A program made the position numbers and the translations under genes. From Lachnospiraceae bacterium (lineage in GTDB: Bacteria; Bacillota; Clostridia; Lachnospirales; Lachnospiraceae), in the NCBI GenBank assembly GCA_022647575.1, contig JALCKY010000005.1:124001-188000 (forward strand): 64,000 nt of DNA, given 5' to 3'. Shown here in pieces: positions 1-10,101 of this stretch. Each line of letters opens with the position of its first letter. Within the stretch, counting starts at the first letter, position 1. A model generated the notes under the pieces. It worked only from the letters and a program-made list of their open reading frames with translations. It was not told the DNA's origin and searched no databases.

Positions 1-2381
1 TCGCACCAGATGGGTACGGAAGGATCCATTTCAGAATCCGTTTCAAAACGGATGTGCTTCAGTTCGGCAGTCGGCTTCAGGGCTGTCGTGACGGCCGGGA
101 TCAGGTCCTGAGGCATGACCGCCTCCGTGTCCAGCCTGAATTTCCCGCTCTCGATGCGCGAAAGTTCCAGCGTATCGTTGATCAGATCCCTCAGCAGCTT
201 CCCGGAGGTATCGATTTTGCGGAGATAATCCTGCTTCTTTTCCGGGTCATTTTCCTGAAGGGCAAAAGAAGTAAAACTGAGGACTCCGTTCAGAGGCGTG
301 CGCAGGTCATGGCTCATTCCGGATAAAAATGCCGACTTCGCATCGTTTGCCGCGTCTGCTTCATTTTTCGCTTTCTCCAGGGCCAGGATCTGCTCCTGCT
401 CTTTCCTGTAGGTTTCCGTGACATCCTGCTGGACGCAGAGGATCTCGCTTCTATTTTCATCCAGCCAGCTGAAGACGATCTGCTTTTTCAGCAGCAGCCC
501 GTCAGCTGCGGGATCCAGATAATCGTAGGCGATGACATACTGGGCCTTCTCCTTCAGTCCTTCCTCCAGCGCATCCGGGCGGCTGGCATCCAGAAAGGCT
601 TCGCGCTTGTCTGAAGGAATATAGTCCTCCGAAAGCATTTTCCGGAGGGACTCATAGGGTGCTTTCTCCCCGGCCGCAAGCGCCGTGCAGTTCCAGTTCA
701 CGGTATGCATCCCGAACACTTTGCCGGCAACATCCAGTACGCCGATGTAATCGCATCCGGTGCTGGAAATCCTGCCCACGATTTCATTGGTTCTCTTCTG
801 CTCCGTGCAGTCTTTTGAATAAGTGATTCCTTCGACATCTCCCGTAGTGGGGTTCTGCATCAGATGCAGGGTCGAATGGATCCAGATCATTCCGCCTTTT
901 ATGCTTCTGAGCGGATAGGTCACATCCAGCTGCTGCTTCCCGTTCCGGAAAAGCTCCGTCAGATGCGCACAGCGGAATTCCTTCAGGACATAGTCCCGGA
1001 TCCGCTGATCCGTAATGGTTGCTGCTGCCGCAGCAAAATGTTCATCCGCCGTTTCCCTCTGCAGCGATTTCACGATTTCCGGATAGGGACTGTATCCGCT
1101 GATATAGCGGTTTTTGGAAAGATTGAGCTGGAAGCTTCCCACGACGTCCGTCAGATTTCCGGTGAGCTGCGCCCGCAGGCGGTCGTATTCCGCCTGTTCC
1201 ATTTTCCGTCTCGTGATGTTCCGTCCGATTCCGTAGGCCTTGACGGGTTTTCCGGAATCATCAAAAACCGTCGTATAGGAAATGTGTTCGCAGCGCGGTT
1301 CCCGACCGGGCTTCAGCTTGTACCAGACTTCGCAGGATGCGCTCGGCTCCCCTGCTTCCACCTTCCGGTACATTTCCAGAAAGACGCCGGTGCTGGAATC
1401 GTCAATGTAGGGCACCAGTGAATCCGGGGCATTTTCCGTGATCTTCGGCAGGCCGAATTTCCGGTAGTCATACTGCGTGAATTCATTCTCGGCCATGATG
1501 ATCCGGCGGTTCGGGATGTCGTATTCCCAGACGACAAGATTCGTGTCCTCAACCGCTGCCTCATACATTCTTCTTGCTTCATTGTGGGCCTGTTCCGCTT
1601 TTTTCAGTTCGTCCAGATCGGTAAAGGAAGCATAGAAACAGGATACCCCGTTCCGCACATAGGCAAAACAGAACTGATTGTTGACCCAGTGGATACAGCC
1701 GTCCTCGCCGGTAACCCGGTAGGAAGCATCCCCCATTTTCTGACGGCCTTCGCTGACCTCCCGGAACTGATTCCAGAAGATTTCCCTGTCTTCCGGCAGG
1801 AGCCAGTCCACCGGATTCGGACTCTTGCTGCCCCAGTATTCCCTGCTCCCGTGATGCAGCCGGTAAAAGCCGGCATTGGCATATTCCAGGCGGACTTCCC
1901 CGCCGTCCTGCGAGAACACGGAAACGCCCCCGGGAATATTCCCGAGGATATCATCCAGATTGCTGCTGTATGCTTCCAGCCGGCTGGCTTCGCTGACATA
2001 TTTGTCAACGTTGTAATAGGACGCAAAGAAGCGCTCCGTATTTTCATCCAGTTTTTTGTGCCTGGCCCGGATGCCGATCCACATGTATTCCCCGGCTCCG
2101 TTCAGATTGCGGAAACGGTATTCAAACCGGCGTTTTTCCGCAATGGAATCTCCCGCTTCTTTCAGCAGACCGGGGCGGTCATCCGGATGGACCGAATTGA
2201 TGGTCCCCTTGCTGAAAAAACGGGCACGGTCTTCACGCCGTGCTCCGATCATCCGATAGAAGCCGTCATTGAGAAATTTCATCTCGATCACGGAATCCTT
2301 CAGATCAAAAATACCGACGCCGGAAGGAATTTCATTCAGGGCATCCAGTTCCATTGCCGCCTCATTTGAAAGATCCTGCAT
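1..2381 (-). CDS. Multi-PAS hybrid sensor histidine kinase (C-terminus beyond left edge)
   Basis: The frame stays open from an ATG at 2381 to the left edge (793 residues seen). An AGGGGA ribosome site precedes the ATG by about 8 nt. At least four PAS-like segments come first (about residues 10-110, 120-240, 250-370 and 400-510), followed by a further sensor segment. The HisKA phospho-acceptor box SHDLRTPLNG then follows, with the active histidine near residue 691. The HATPase domain, and any receiver domain, lie outside the window. No membrane segments are visible, so it is probably a cytoplasmic sensor. It belongs to the same broad class as the kinases at 10102 and 60118 but lacks their N-terminal CPFC-containing domain and GAF domain. 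Its ligand is unknown. Confidence 0.9.
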   Translation of the reverse strand, partial: MQDLSNEAAMELDALNEIPSGVGIFDLKDSVIEMKFLNDGFYRMIGARREDRARFFSKGTINSVHPDDRPGLLKEAGDSIAEKRRFEYRFRNLNGAGEYMWIGIRARHKKLDENTERFFASYYNVDKYVSEASRLEAYSSNLDDILGNIPGGVSVFSQDGGEVRLEYANAGFYRLHHGSREYWGSKSPNPVDWLLPEDREIFWNQFREVSEGRQKMGDASYRVTGEDGCIHWVNNQFCFAYVRNGVSCFYASFTDLDELKKAEQAHNEARRMYEAAVEDTNLVVWEYDIPNRRIIMAENEFTQYDYRKFGLPKITENAPDSLVPYIDDSSTGVFLEMYRKVEAGEPSASCEVWYKLKPGREPRCEHISYTTVFDDSGKPVKAYGIGRNITRRKMEQAEYDRLRAQLTGNLTDVVGSFQLNLSKNRYISGYSPYPEIVKSLQRETADEHFAAAAATITDQRIRDYVLKEFRCAHLTELFRNGKQQLDVTYPLRSIKGGMIWIHSTLHLMQNPTTGDVEGITYSKDCTEQKRTNEIVGRISSTGCDYIGVLDVAGKVFGMHTVNWNCTALAAGEKAPYESLRKMLSEDYIPSDKREAFLDASRPDALEEGLKEKAQYVIAYDYLDPAADGLLLKKQIVFSWLDENRSEILCVQQDVTETYRKEQEQILALEKAKNEADAANDAKSAFLSGMSHDLRTPLNGVLSFTSFALQENDPEKKQDYLRKIDTSGKLLRDLINDTLELSRIESGKFRLDTEAVMPQDLIPAVTTALKPTAELKHIRFETDSEMDPSVPIWC

Positions 2382-2432
2382 CTGCTGTTCCCCTCTTTAT
2401 CCCTGATTCCCAAACGGGTTCATTTCGCTTCT

Positions 2433-2462
2433 ATCTTACCCCACAGGCATGCAGGTGCGCAA
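2433..2462 (-). promoter_or_regulatory. Candidate promoter of the left-edge kinase
   Basis: On the minus strand TTGCGC (2457-2462) and TAAGAT (2433-2438) are separated by 18 bp, about 50 bp upstream of the kinase ATG. The TTGCG start resembles the -35 boxes of the two related kinases, but the spacer is not conserved. Confidence 0.45.
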
Positions 2463-2512
2463 GTTCTTCTGAATGAGTTTATCCGGTTTCCGGCGGATTT
2501 CCCCCTGCTGTT

Positions 2513-2540
2513 TTGACAGATCTTTCCGATGCATTATAAT
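2513..2540 (+). promoter_or_regulatory. Consensus promoter of the ABC-F gene
   Basis: A perfect TTGACA (2513-2518) and a perfect TATAAT (2535-2540) are separated by 16 bp. Transcription would start near 2547, giving a leader of about 67 nt before the ABC-F ATG at 2614. I see no leader peptide or attenuator that I can support. Confidence 0.8.
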
Positions 2541-2613
2541 AAATAAAAACAGTCTGCCCCTCCGGTATTTTCCGTCCGGCTGCAGCAGGCCTTTTACAGA
2601 ATCGGTGAGGATC

Positions 2614-4449
2614 ATGCCAAATACACTTCTTTCAATCGAGCACTTCAGCAAAACCTACACGGAGCGGATGCTGTTTGACGATACGGATTTTTCTCTTCTG
2701 GAAGGCGAGAAGGTCGCCGTCATCGGCATCAACGGAACCGGGAAGTCGACGCTTCTGAAAATTGCCGCCGGACTGGAAGAGCCGGACACCGGAAATGCCG
2801 TGCGGAGACGGAACCTGGAGATCCGCTATCTTCCCCAGAATCCCGAATTCAATCCGGAATCAGGGCTACTGGAAGCCATCCTGCAGGAAAATGAAGGTCA
2901 TCCCCACATTGCCGAAATGGAGACAGAAGCCAAAAAGCTGCTGAACCGTCTCGGCATTGACAATCTTACGCAGAAAACGAAAACCCTCTCCGGCGGACAG
3001 AAAAAAAGAGCCGCCCTGGTCAGCTGTCTCCTTTCGACAGCAGACCTGCTGATTCTTGACGAACCGACAAATCATCTGGACGGAGAAATGTCCGAATGGC
3101 TGGAGGATTATCTGAAGGCCTTCCGCGGTACCCTCCTCATGGTTACCCATGACCGCTACTTTCTGGATCAGGTCTGCGACCGGATCGCGGAAGTGGACGG
3201 AGGCAAGATCTACAGCTACAAAGCCAACTATGAAGGCTATCTGGAACTGAAGGCCGAACGCCTGGACATCCTGAAGGCCCAGGAGGCTACCCGGCAGAAT
3301 ATCCTCCGCAAGGAGCTGCAGTGGATCCGCCGCGGTGCCCGTGCCCGCACGACCAAACAGAAGGGCCGGATTCAGCGTTACGAAAAGCTGTCCTCCCTGC
3401 ACGGTCCGGAAGAAGAACAGGAACTCGTTCTTTCTTCCGTTTCCGCACGTCTCGGCCGTACTACCATCGAGATTGAAAACCTCAGCAAGGCTTACCGGGA
3501 AAATGAACCCCTGATCCGGGACTTCACCTATTTCTTCCTGCGGAACGACCGCATCGGAATCATCGGTCCGAACGGTGCCGGGAAAACAACCCTGATGAAG
3601 CTGATTGCCGGCTGGGAGAAACCGGACAGCGGGACCATTACCGTGGGCCAGACCGTCCGCATCGGCTATTTCTCGCAGGAAAATGAAAAGCTGAAAGAAG
3701 ACGAGCGCGTGATAGACTCCGTCCGTTCCATCGCCGAATATCTCCGTACTTCGGACGGACTGATCAGCGCCGGCGCGATGCTCGAACGTTTCCTGTTTCC
3801 TCCGTCGCAGCAGTTCATGCCGGTCAGCAAGCTTTCCGGCGGAGAAAAACGCAGGCTTTATCTGCTGCGGATCTTGATGTCCAACCCCAATGTCCTGCTG
3901 CTCGACGAGCCGACCAACGATCTCGACATCCGGACGATGACCATTCTGGAAGACTATCTGGACCACTTCAGCGGTATCGTCGTCGCAGTCTCCCATGACC
4001 GCTATTTTCTCGACCGCGTCGTGAACCGCATCTTCGCCTTTGAGGGAAACGGTCTCATTTCCCAGTATGAGGGCGGCTTCACAGACTATCAGGTGGAAGT
4101 TCTGCGGCGCCATCCGGAGGAACCGGAACGTCCTGTCAGGGATTCCGCAAATACGAAAGACACGCGGGCGGAGAAAGCCGCCGACCGGCCGCGGGAGCTG
4201 AAGTTCACATATAAGGAACAGCAGGACTGGGAGAACATCGAATCGGAAATCGACGTTCTGGAAAGAAGGCTTAAAGAGATCGAAAAAGAGACATCGGAGA
4301 ACAGCTCCGACTATGAAAAGCTTACGGAACTTGCAGCCGAACAGGAAAAGCTGAACCAGAGTCTCAGCGAAAAAATGGACCGTTGGGAATATCTGTCTGA
4401 TCTGATGGAACGCATTCAAGATTCACATGGGCATTCCAAAGTGCTATAA
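2614..4449 (+). CDS. ABC-F family ATPase, Uup-like
   Basis: This is a 611-aa soluble protein with two ABC cassettes and no membrane segments. Cassette 1 has Walker A GINGTGKST (about residue 38), signature LSGGQ and Walker B LLILDEPTNHLD. Cassette 2 has GPNGAGKTT, LSGGEKRRL and LLLDEPTNDLD. Between them lies the charged ABC-F linker. The last 90 residues form a coiled coil rich in Glu, Lys and Leu, as in Uup-type members. ABC-F proteins act on ribosomes; Uup relatives have also been tied to replication and ribosome assembly. The ATG at 2614 was chosen over an upstream in-frame ATG (2473) because it lies after GGTGAGG, follows the consensus promoter and begins with the family-typical sequence. 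Antibiotic resistance cannot be inferred from sequence alone. Confidence 0.93.
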   Translation: MPNTLLSIEHFSKTYTERMLFDDTDFSLLEGEKVAVIGINGTGKSTLLKIAAGLEEPDTGNAVRRRNLEIRYLPQNPEFNPESGLLEAILQENEGHPHIAEMETEAKKLLNRLGIDNLTQKTKTLSGGQKKRAALVSCLLSTADLLILDEPTNHLDGEMSEWLEDYLKAFRGTLLMVTHDRYFLDQVCDRIAEVDGGKIYSYKANYEGYLELKAERLDILKAQEATRQNILRKELQWIRRGARARTTKQKGRIQRYEKLSSLHGPEEEQELVLSSVSARLGRTTIEIENLSKAYRENEPLIRDFTYFFLRNDRIGIIGPNGAGKTTLMKLIAGWEKPDSGTITVGQTVRIGYFSQENEKLKEDERVIDSVRSIAEYLRTSDGLISAGAMLERFLFPPSQQFMPVSKLSGGEKRRLYLLRILMSNPNVLLLDEPTNDLDIRTMTILEDYLDHFSGIVVAVSHDRYFLDRVVNRIFAFEGNGLISQYEGGFTDYQVEVLRRHPEEPERPVRDSANTKDTRAEKAADRPRELKFTYKEQQDWENIESEIDVLERRLKEIEKETSENSSDYEKLTELAAEQEKLNQSLSEKMDRWEYLSDLMERIQDSHGHSKVL

Positions 4450-4450
4450 T
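4422..4450 (+). promoter_or_regulatory. Extended -10 promoter of the surface-protein gene
   Basis: TTCACA (4422-4427), a 17-bp spacer and TATAAT (4445-4450) preceded by TGC form an extended -10 promoter inside the last codons of the ABC-F gene. The surface-protein ATG is 64 bp downstream, so that gene can be transcribed independently. Confidence 0.7.
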
Positions 4451-4513
4451 TTTTTTAAGCGTTCATATAATATGAACATGCGGCTATGCCCAGCAGCAGA
4501 TCAGGAGGCGAAA

Positions 4514-7500
4514 ATGAAAGCAACCATCCGAAACAGATCCCTGTCCATCCTTCTTGCAGTCTGTATGATCCTGTCTTTGCCGGGAACAATCCTGACTGTA
4601 CATGCCGATTCATCCGTACGTCTGTCCCCGCTGAACCTGACCGAAACTCTCTTTAATTCCGCAAAAGGATGGGTTGCCTCCGGAACCTCGGACATTTATA
4701 ACTACGTCAGTGCAGAATCCGCAGCACAGGGCTGGCTCTGGCAGTACGACCTCTCTTCCCGGAAATACACGCTTACGCTTTCCGGTGTCCATATTGACTG
4801 CAGCAGCACCGGCTCCAGATCCGGGAAGGCTGTCGATTTCGCTGCTCTTTCGCTGCCGGCCGGATCGACCCTGCGGATTGCCGACGGTACGGTGAACACG
4901 ATTATCGGAGGACTGGGAACTTTCACCAGCGATTCCGCCACTGATTTAAGAAGCTATGCCATTTACAGCCCCGGCGACCTGAACATCCTCGGCAGCGGGA
5001 CTCTTTCCGCAGAATCCATCAAAGCTTTCGGCGAATGGGTTCCGCTCTTTGATGAGCTGCATTCCTATGCCGTTTTCCTCAGCGGGGAAACCCTCCGTAT
5101 CGGCGATGCCGCAAATCATCCGACCGTCAGTTTGAAATCAGGAGATGCCGCTGAAAGCTGGCCAAGCGACCGTTCCTACAGTTCTGCTTTATATGGATCC
5201 TTACAGCTTGAGAATGGGGATGTCAGCCTGACATCGGGGTATGTGACCGGACCCTACGCCCTGTCAGCCGGAGTCCGTTTCGGCCTGATTGATATCAGCG
5301 GAGGCTCGCTGACGATCCGGGCGGGAAAAATCAAGGCCAGCGATCCGGAATCCCGTTCCTTCGGCGGTACGCTCCATTCTTTTACGGGCGGTACGCTTTA
5401 TGCAACCGGATACAGCAGTGCCATCTCCCTTACCGATATCTCCGATAATTCGACGCGTTCCGTGGCATCCTCAGCATCCCTGATGGGAAGCAGCGCTTAT
5501 GACAGCACGCCGGTCGATTCCATCCATGCCGCATACAGTTCCGAAGAAAGTTCCAATCTTTTTTACATGGAATCCGAAGTGCAGCCGACGGAAACAAAAG
5601 CCCTTACAGTCGGCCTCAGCATGAGTCCGTCAATCAAACTGATGCCTGCAGAAGACGGAAATAATACTTCCGAAGTCTATGGGTCCGATGATCCGAAATC
5701 CTTCACGGTAACACTTCAGAATTTCACCGGCAGCCTTACGGATGCTGTCCCGCAGTGGTGCACGGAAACAGGTGAAGCGTCCGCTTCCGGAGCCGGCAGC
5801 AATCTGGAATATCATGAAGACAGCCATACGGTCACCTTCACACCGACTGCTTCCGTCGGAATTTACCATTTGAAACTGACCGGCCGTGACGGGTCCGGTC
5901 CGGATATCCTTTCATCCAACGTCGTTTCCTTTACGATTACAAAGGCCGTTTATCCGCTTGCTGTTGAAAAAACGGTTTCCATTCCCACACTCAAAACCGT
6001 TGACGGCAGTCTTTCCCTGGCTGACATTTTCAGCAGCGATGACCTGCCCGAGGGAGCATCCGCCGTTTCAGCGGAAAGGACAGCTTCTCAGAATGTCATG
6101 AGTTCCGTATCCGTCTCTGCCGACGGCAGCGGACTTCAGTACACCAGCAATTCCAATCCATCAGGGTCAGCGCTTTCAGACAGCTATTCTGTAAAAATCC
6201 AGTCTGCCGACTATGAGGATTTCGCCGCTTCCGTCATTTTTACGACACATGACCAGCTTCCGGTCACATTTGACTTTAACCCGGAAGATGCCGTCTACGA
6301 CGGAAATCCTCACACAGGCTATACAGGCTCCGTGCGCGTCCTTACAGCCGATGAGAAAACCGATGTGACCGCAGCATGCAGTCCGCTCGTCATCCGTTTT
6401 ACCGGCATCAGCGGCAAAGAGGTCTATCCGCTGAATGATCAGGCTCCGACGGATGCCGGTTATTACTTTGTGACCTTCTATTTTGAAGACAATACCTACA
6501 TCGGAAATGAGACCGATATTTTTACGATTCAAAAAGCTGACCAGGCAGCTCCGGCTGCACCGGCTCTCCTGTCTTCTTCAAGAGACTCCATTTCCGTCAG
6601 CACCGTCAGCGGCCAGAAATACATGTGTCAGGGTCCCGAGGGAAATACCGACTGGCAGGATTCCGGTTCTTTCACGCAGCTTTCCACCGATACGGAGTAT
6701 AAGATTTATACCTACCTGACGGGCGACGAAAACCACAATGATTCTCTCCTCTCCGAACCGCTGACCGTAAGAACTTCAAAAGAGGAAATCGTATCCCTGA
6801 CTCCTCCCGAGGACCGGACGCTGAAGGATTTCTGCGAGACTGCTGAAGATGTCATCGGACTGCTTGAAGCTTCCATTGACGGAAAAGACGAGGACGGAGA
6901 TACGCAGCGCCTGACCCTTCAATGGTCAGTCAGCGGTAGCTATGACAGTTCCGACGGAAAAACCAATTCCTTCCTCTGGTCCGCTTCGGCTCCTGCCGGT
7001 TATACTTTCAGCAGCGGTCTGGCAGCAAGCGGCTCCATTCTGGTCACGAATAAGCCCGCCGTACCGGTCATCGCACCTTCCATCAAACTGTCTCCTGCTT
7101 CAAACATTGACGGAACAGAAGAAGTCTATGGGGATCATGATACAAAGACTTTTACCGTAACGCTTCAGGACTTCCGTGATTCACTGACGGGCGCGCTTCC
7201 GCAGTGGTGTACGGAAACCGGAGAAGCCGATACAAAGGCTGCCGGATCCGACCTGGAATATCATGACGACAGCCATACCGTCACTTTTACTTCGACAGCA
7301 CCGGCCGGAACCTATCATTTCAGGCTGACCGGCCATGACGGAACCGGCGCGGAAACCATTTCTTCCAACATCATCACCTTTACGATCCGAAAGGCAAAGT
7401 ATCCGCTTGCCCTGTCGAAAACAGTCGTCATCCCGGCTGATTCCGTCACATCGGGCACCCTTGCCCTTTCCGAACTCTTCGACGGAACGGAAGTCCCCGA

Positions 7501-10063
7501 CGGTGCTTCTTTTTCAGATGCCGCACTCACGTCTTCCGGTCAGGTCATGGATTCCGTTTCGCCTGATTCTTCCGACAGGACTCTCCTGAACTACACCAGC
7601 AAAAGCAGCAGCTCCTCCGAAGTCCGCACGGATACCTTCTCCGTAAAGATCACAGCCTCAAATTACGAAGATTTCAATGTGACCGTGCTTTTCACCAATT
7701 ACGGCAAAAAGACGCCTGTCACCTTCCGCTATGAAAATGAAGATGCGGTCTATGACGGGAATCCTCATCCCGGCTATACCGGCTCCATTTCCGTCATAAC
7801 GGCTGAGGACGGAAAAGATGTCACTTCCCAGTGCAGTCCACTGACCATGCAGTATGACGGCGTTCATGGTCAGGACACTTACCAGTCCGGCCAGGCTCCG
7901 ACCGGTTCCGGCTTCTATTTCCTGACGGTCAAATTTGAAAATGATCAGTATGCCGGGTGCGAAACCAGCGTTTTCGAAATCAGGAAAGCCGGACAGAATG
8001 CACCGTCTGCACCGACTCTTCTTTCTTCGTCATACGACAGTCTTGCTGTCCGGGCTGACCGCGGTCAGCAGTACCGGTGCCAGGGTCCTTATGAATATGC
8101 GAAATGGCAGGATGGCGGAACCTTCACCGGTCTTTCCACTTACACGGAATATAAAATCTACACGTTTATCCCCGGTGACGTAAATCACGAAGATTCTCCT
8201 GTTTCGCAGCCTCTGACGGTAAAAACGGCCAAAGAAAAGATTGTTTCCCTTACTCCGCCGGCCGACCGCAGCCTCAGTGAACTCTGCCGGACCGCCGGCG
8301 ACGTCATCCGGACTCTTGATGAAACCCTGTGCGGAACGGATCAGAACGGAGACACGCAGCTGCTTCCTGTTCAATGGGAAGTCGTCGGATCTTACGACAG
8401 CACGGATGGGAAATCCAATCAGTTCAGGTGGACGGCAAGTGCTCCGGATGGATATGAATTTGACAGTACGCTGGCTTCAGCAGGTACGATCACTGTCACC
8501 AACAGGGCTTCAGCGCCTTTTACGGTCCCGGCCTCCTCTTCCATCGGAAGCACGCAGTTTGATGCGGTTCAGTCCGGTCACGTCACAACTGTCAGTCCTT
8601 CTGCAGGACAGACTGCCGCCATTGTGTCATCGGAAAAAGATACCGGCAATGTAAAAATCGACTTCACCTCCGCGCAGACTGAAACAGCTGTCATTTCCTC
8701 TTCACTGATCAGTTCCGTAAAGAACTCACGAAATCCGCTGGGACTGACTCTCGTTCTGTCCGACGGGACTGTCACGATTGATGAACCGGCAGTGGATTTT
8801 CTCGCCGATGGAAACGATCTGAAAGTATGCTTTGCTGAAATCAGCGCAGCCGCTCTTTCGGCTGTACAGCAGAAATCCTATACTCAGGCATCCGGTGCGA
8901 TTTCCGTCGTCAGCACACGCAAACTGATCCGTTTCAGCATGTCGTCGGGCGATACCGCGATTTCAACCTGCGGGAACGGAACCGTTTCCGTCAGTACTCC
9001 TTATACCCTTTCCGCCGGAGCTGACGGCAGCAAGATTACGGCCTGGTATCTGGATGATTCCGGGAAAATGGGAAAACTGAACGGAAGCTACAGCGCCGGA
9101 ACGAAACGGGCCGGATTCACTTCCTCTTCCGTACGCACTTTCGTCATCGGAAGCCTTGCGGAAGAGCGCCTTTACGGCCCGGACCGCTACGGCACAATGA
9201 CCGAAAACGTCAGGAAGGGTTTCCCGGACGGATGCGATACCGTCGTCCTCGCTTCCGGAGAGAACTGGCCGGATGCTCTTGCGGCATCTGCCCTGGCCGG
9301 CATGTACGAATGTCCTGTCCTTCTGACGGAGCCGAACCGGCTGACCACCCAGACTGCATCGCTGCTTTCATTTATCAAAGCTTCGAAAGTCTATATGATC
9401 GGCGGCACATCTGCCCTTTCGGATAATGTCCGGACGGATCTGATTCGCTGCGGCATTGATGAGAAAAATATTCAGCGCGTATACGGCGCTGACCGCACCA
9501 AAACGGCCGAAGAAATTGAAAAAAAGATCGTGGCATCCGTTGATTCCGATATCTGCATCATTGCTTCCGGCAAAGACTTTGCCGATGCCCTTTCCATTTC
9601 CTCGTATGCCTATTCGCAGAAAGCACCGATCCTGCTGACACAGCAGGATGGCACGCTGTCGGCTGATACGCTGAAGCTGGCACGGAATTTTGAATCCGTC
9701 TGCATTATCGGCGGAAATGCCGCGGTATCCGAAAAAGCAGAAGAACAGCTTTCCGGCGCCAGCATCTGCCGGATCTCCGGTGCAGACCGCTATGCCACTT
9801 CCAAGGCTGTCATCAATGCTTTCTGCCCGGATACCGTCCCGCTCTTTACGGTCTCGTCCGGCGAGAATTATCCGGATGCCCTGACCAGTGCACCTTTGTC
9901 CGGCATGACCGGCGGGTCGACATTGCTGGTCAACGGAAATGGTTCCGTCCTGAATGACGATCAGTCATCCCTCATCGGAAGTGCGGATTCCGTCTGCGTC
10001 ATCGGCGGTACGGCAGCCGTGACCGGCAGCCTGGAAGATGCTGTCATTTCCTCGATGAAATAA
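4514..10063 (+). CDS. Giant secreted surface protein with three CWB2 anchor repeats
   Basis: This 1849-aa protein starts at the ATG preceded by AGGAGG (4503-4508). A signal peptide occupies about residues 1-32 (basic start, hydrophobic core, then VHAD). Residues 35-370 are Ser/Gly-rich and beta-like. Two long homologous units follow (about 371-852 and 853-1333), each opening with SIKL and containing the shared string PQWCTETGEA, an MBG-like module around EDAVYDGNPH and a segment with SYDS. After a linker, three CWB2 repeats (about 1535-1849) show LYGPDRYGT, VYGADRTKT and ISGADRYAT, each followed by a SGENWPDAL-type and an IGG motif. In clostridia CWB2 repeats bind a cell-wall polymer non-covalently. 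It is probably an adhesin or S-layer-associated protein; the ligand is unknown. No LPXTG sortase signal is present. Confidence 0.92.
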   Translation: MKATIRNRSLSILLAVCMILSLPGTILTVHADSSVRLSPLNLTETLFNSAKGWVASGTSDIYNYVSAESAAQGWLWQYDLSSRKYTLTLSGVHIDCSSTGSRSGKAVDFAALSLPAGSTLRIADGTVNTIIGGLGTFTSDSATDLRSYAIYSPGDLNILGSGTLSAESIKAFGEWVPLFDELHSYAVFLSGETLRIGDAANHPTVSLKSGDAAESWPSDRSYSSALYGSLQLENGDVSLTSGYVTGPYALSAGVRFGLIDISGGSLTIRAGKIKASDPESRSFGGTLHSFTGGTLYATGYSSAISLTDISDNSTRSVASSASLMGSSAYDSTPVDSIHAAYSSEESSNLFYMESEVQPTETKALTVGLSMSPSIKLMPAEDGNNTSEVYGSDDPKSFTVTLQNFTGSLTDAVPQWCTETGEASASGAGSNLEYHEDSHTVTFTPTASVGIYHLKLTGRDGSGPDILSSNVVSFTITKAVYPLAVEKTVSIPTLKTVDGSLSLADIFSSDDLPEGASAVSAERTASQNVMSSVSVSADGSGLQYTSNSNPSGSALSDSYSVKIQSADYEDFAASVIFTTHDQLPVTFDFNPEDAVYDGNPHTGYTGSVRVLTADEKTDVTAACSPLVIRFTGISGKEVYPLNDQAPTDAGYYFVTFYFEDNTYIGNETDIFTIQKADQAAPAAPALLSSSRDSISVSTVSGQKYMCQGPEGNTDWQDSGSFTQLSTDTEYKIYTYLTGDENHNDSLLSEPLTVRTSKEEIVSLTPPEDRTLKDFCETAEDVIGLLEASIDGKDEDGDTQRLTLQWSVSGSYDSSDGKTNSFLWSASAPAGYTFSSGLAASGSILVTNKPAVPVIAPSIKLSPASNIDGTEEVYGDHDTKTFTVTLQDFRDSLTGALPQWCTETGEADTKAAGSDLEYHDDSHTVTFTSTAPAGTYHFRLTGHDGTGAETISSNIITFTIRKAKYPLALSKTVVIPADSVTSGTLALSELFDGTEVPDGASFSDAALTSSGQVMDSVSPDSSDRTLLNYTSKSSSSSEVRTDTFSVKITASNYEDFNVTVLFTNYGKKTPVTFRYENEDAVYDGNPHPGYTGSISVITAEDGKDVTSQCSPLTMQYDGVHGQDTYQSGQAPTGSGFYFLTVKFENDQYAGCETSVFEIRKAGQNAPSAPTLLSSSYDSLAVRADRGQQYRCQGPYEYAKWQDGGTFTGLSTYTEYKIYTFIPGDVNHEDSPVSQPLTVKTAKEKIVSLTPPADRSLSELCRTAGDVIRTLDETLCGTDQNGDTQLLPVQWEVVGSYDSTDGKSNQFRWTASAPDGYEFDSTLASAGTITVTNRASAPFTVPASSSIGSTQFDAVQSGHVTTVSPSAGQTAAIVSSEKDTGNVKIDFTSAQTETAVISSSLISSVKNSRNPLGLTLVLSDGTVTIDEPAVDFLADGNDLKVCFAEISAAALSAVQQKSYTQASGAISVVSTRKLIRFSMSSGDTAISTCGNGTVSVSTPYTLSAGADGSKITAWYLDDSGKMGKLNGSYSAGTKRAGFTSSSVRTFVIGSLAEERLYGPDRYGTMTENVRKGFPDGCDTVVLASGENWPDALAASALAGMYECPVLLTEPNRLTTQTASLLSFIKASKVYMIGGTSALSDNVRTDLIRCGIDEKNIQRVYGADRTKTAEEIEKKIVASVDSDICIIASGKDFADALSISSYAYSQKAPILLTQQDGTLSADTLKLARNFESVCIIGGNAAVSEKAEEQLSGASICRISGADRYATSKAVINAFCPDTVPLFTVSSGENYPDALTSAPLSGMTGGSTLLVNGNGSVLNDDQSSLIGSADSVCVIGGTAAVTGSLEDAVISSMK
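5626..8513 (+). repeat. Two tandem ~480-residue homologous units inside the surface protein
   Basis: The segments from about 5626 to 7068 and 7069 to 8513 encode colinear, clearly homologous protein units (shared anchors SIKL, PQWCTETGEA, DGNPH, LTPP and SYDS). They have diverged at nucleotide level, so the duplication is old rather than an assembly artefact. Confidence 0.85.
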
Positions 10064-10101
10064 GAAAAGATTTTCAGAGCTGCAGCCTGCTCATGAACTG
10101 T

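Noticed and set aside
2541-2613. Attenuator or leader peptide before the ABC-F gene
   Set aside because: The leader has GC-rich stretches but I could not find a paired terminator/antiterminator or a short leader frame with a ribosome site.
2866-4419. Long open frame (517 codons) on the minus strand
   Set aside because: It is fully antisense to the ABC-F gene, shows no domain and has no ribosome site; GC-rich third positions create such shadows.
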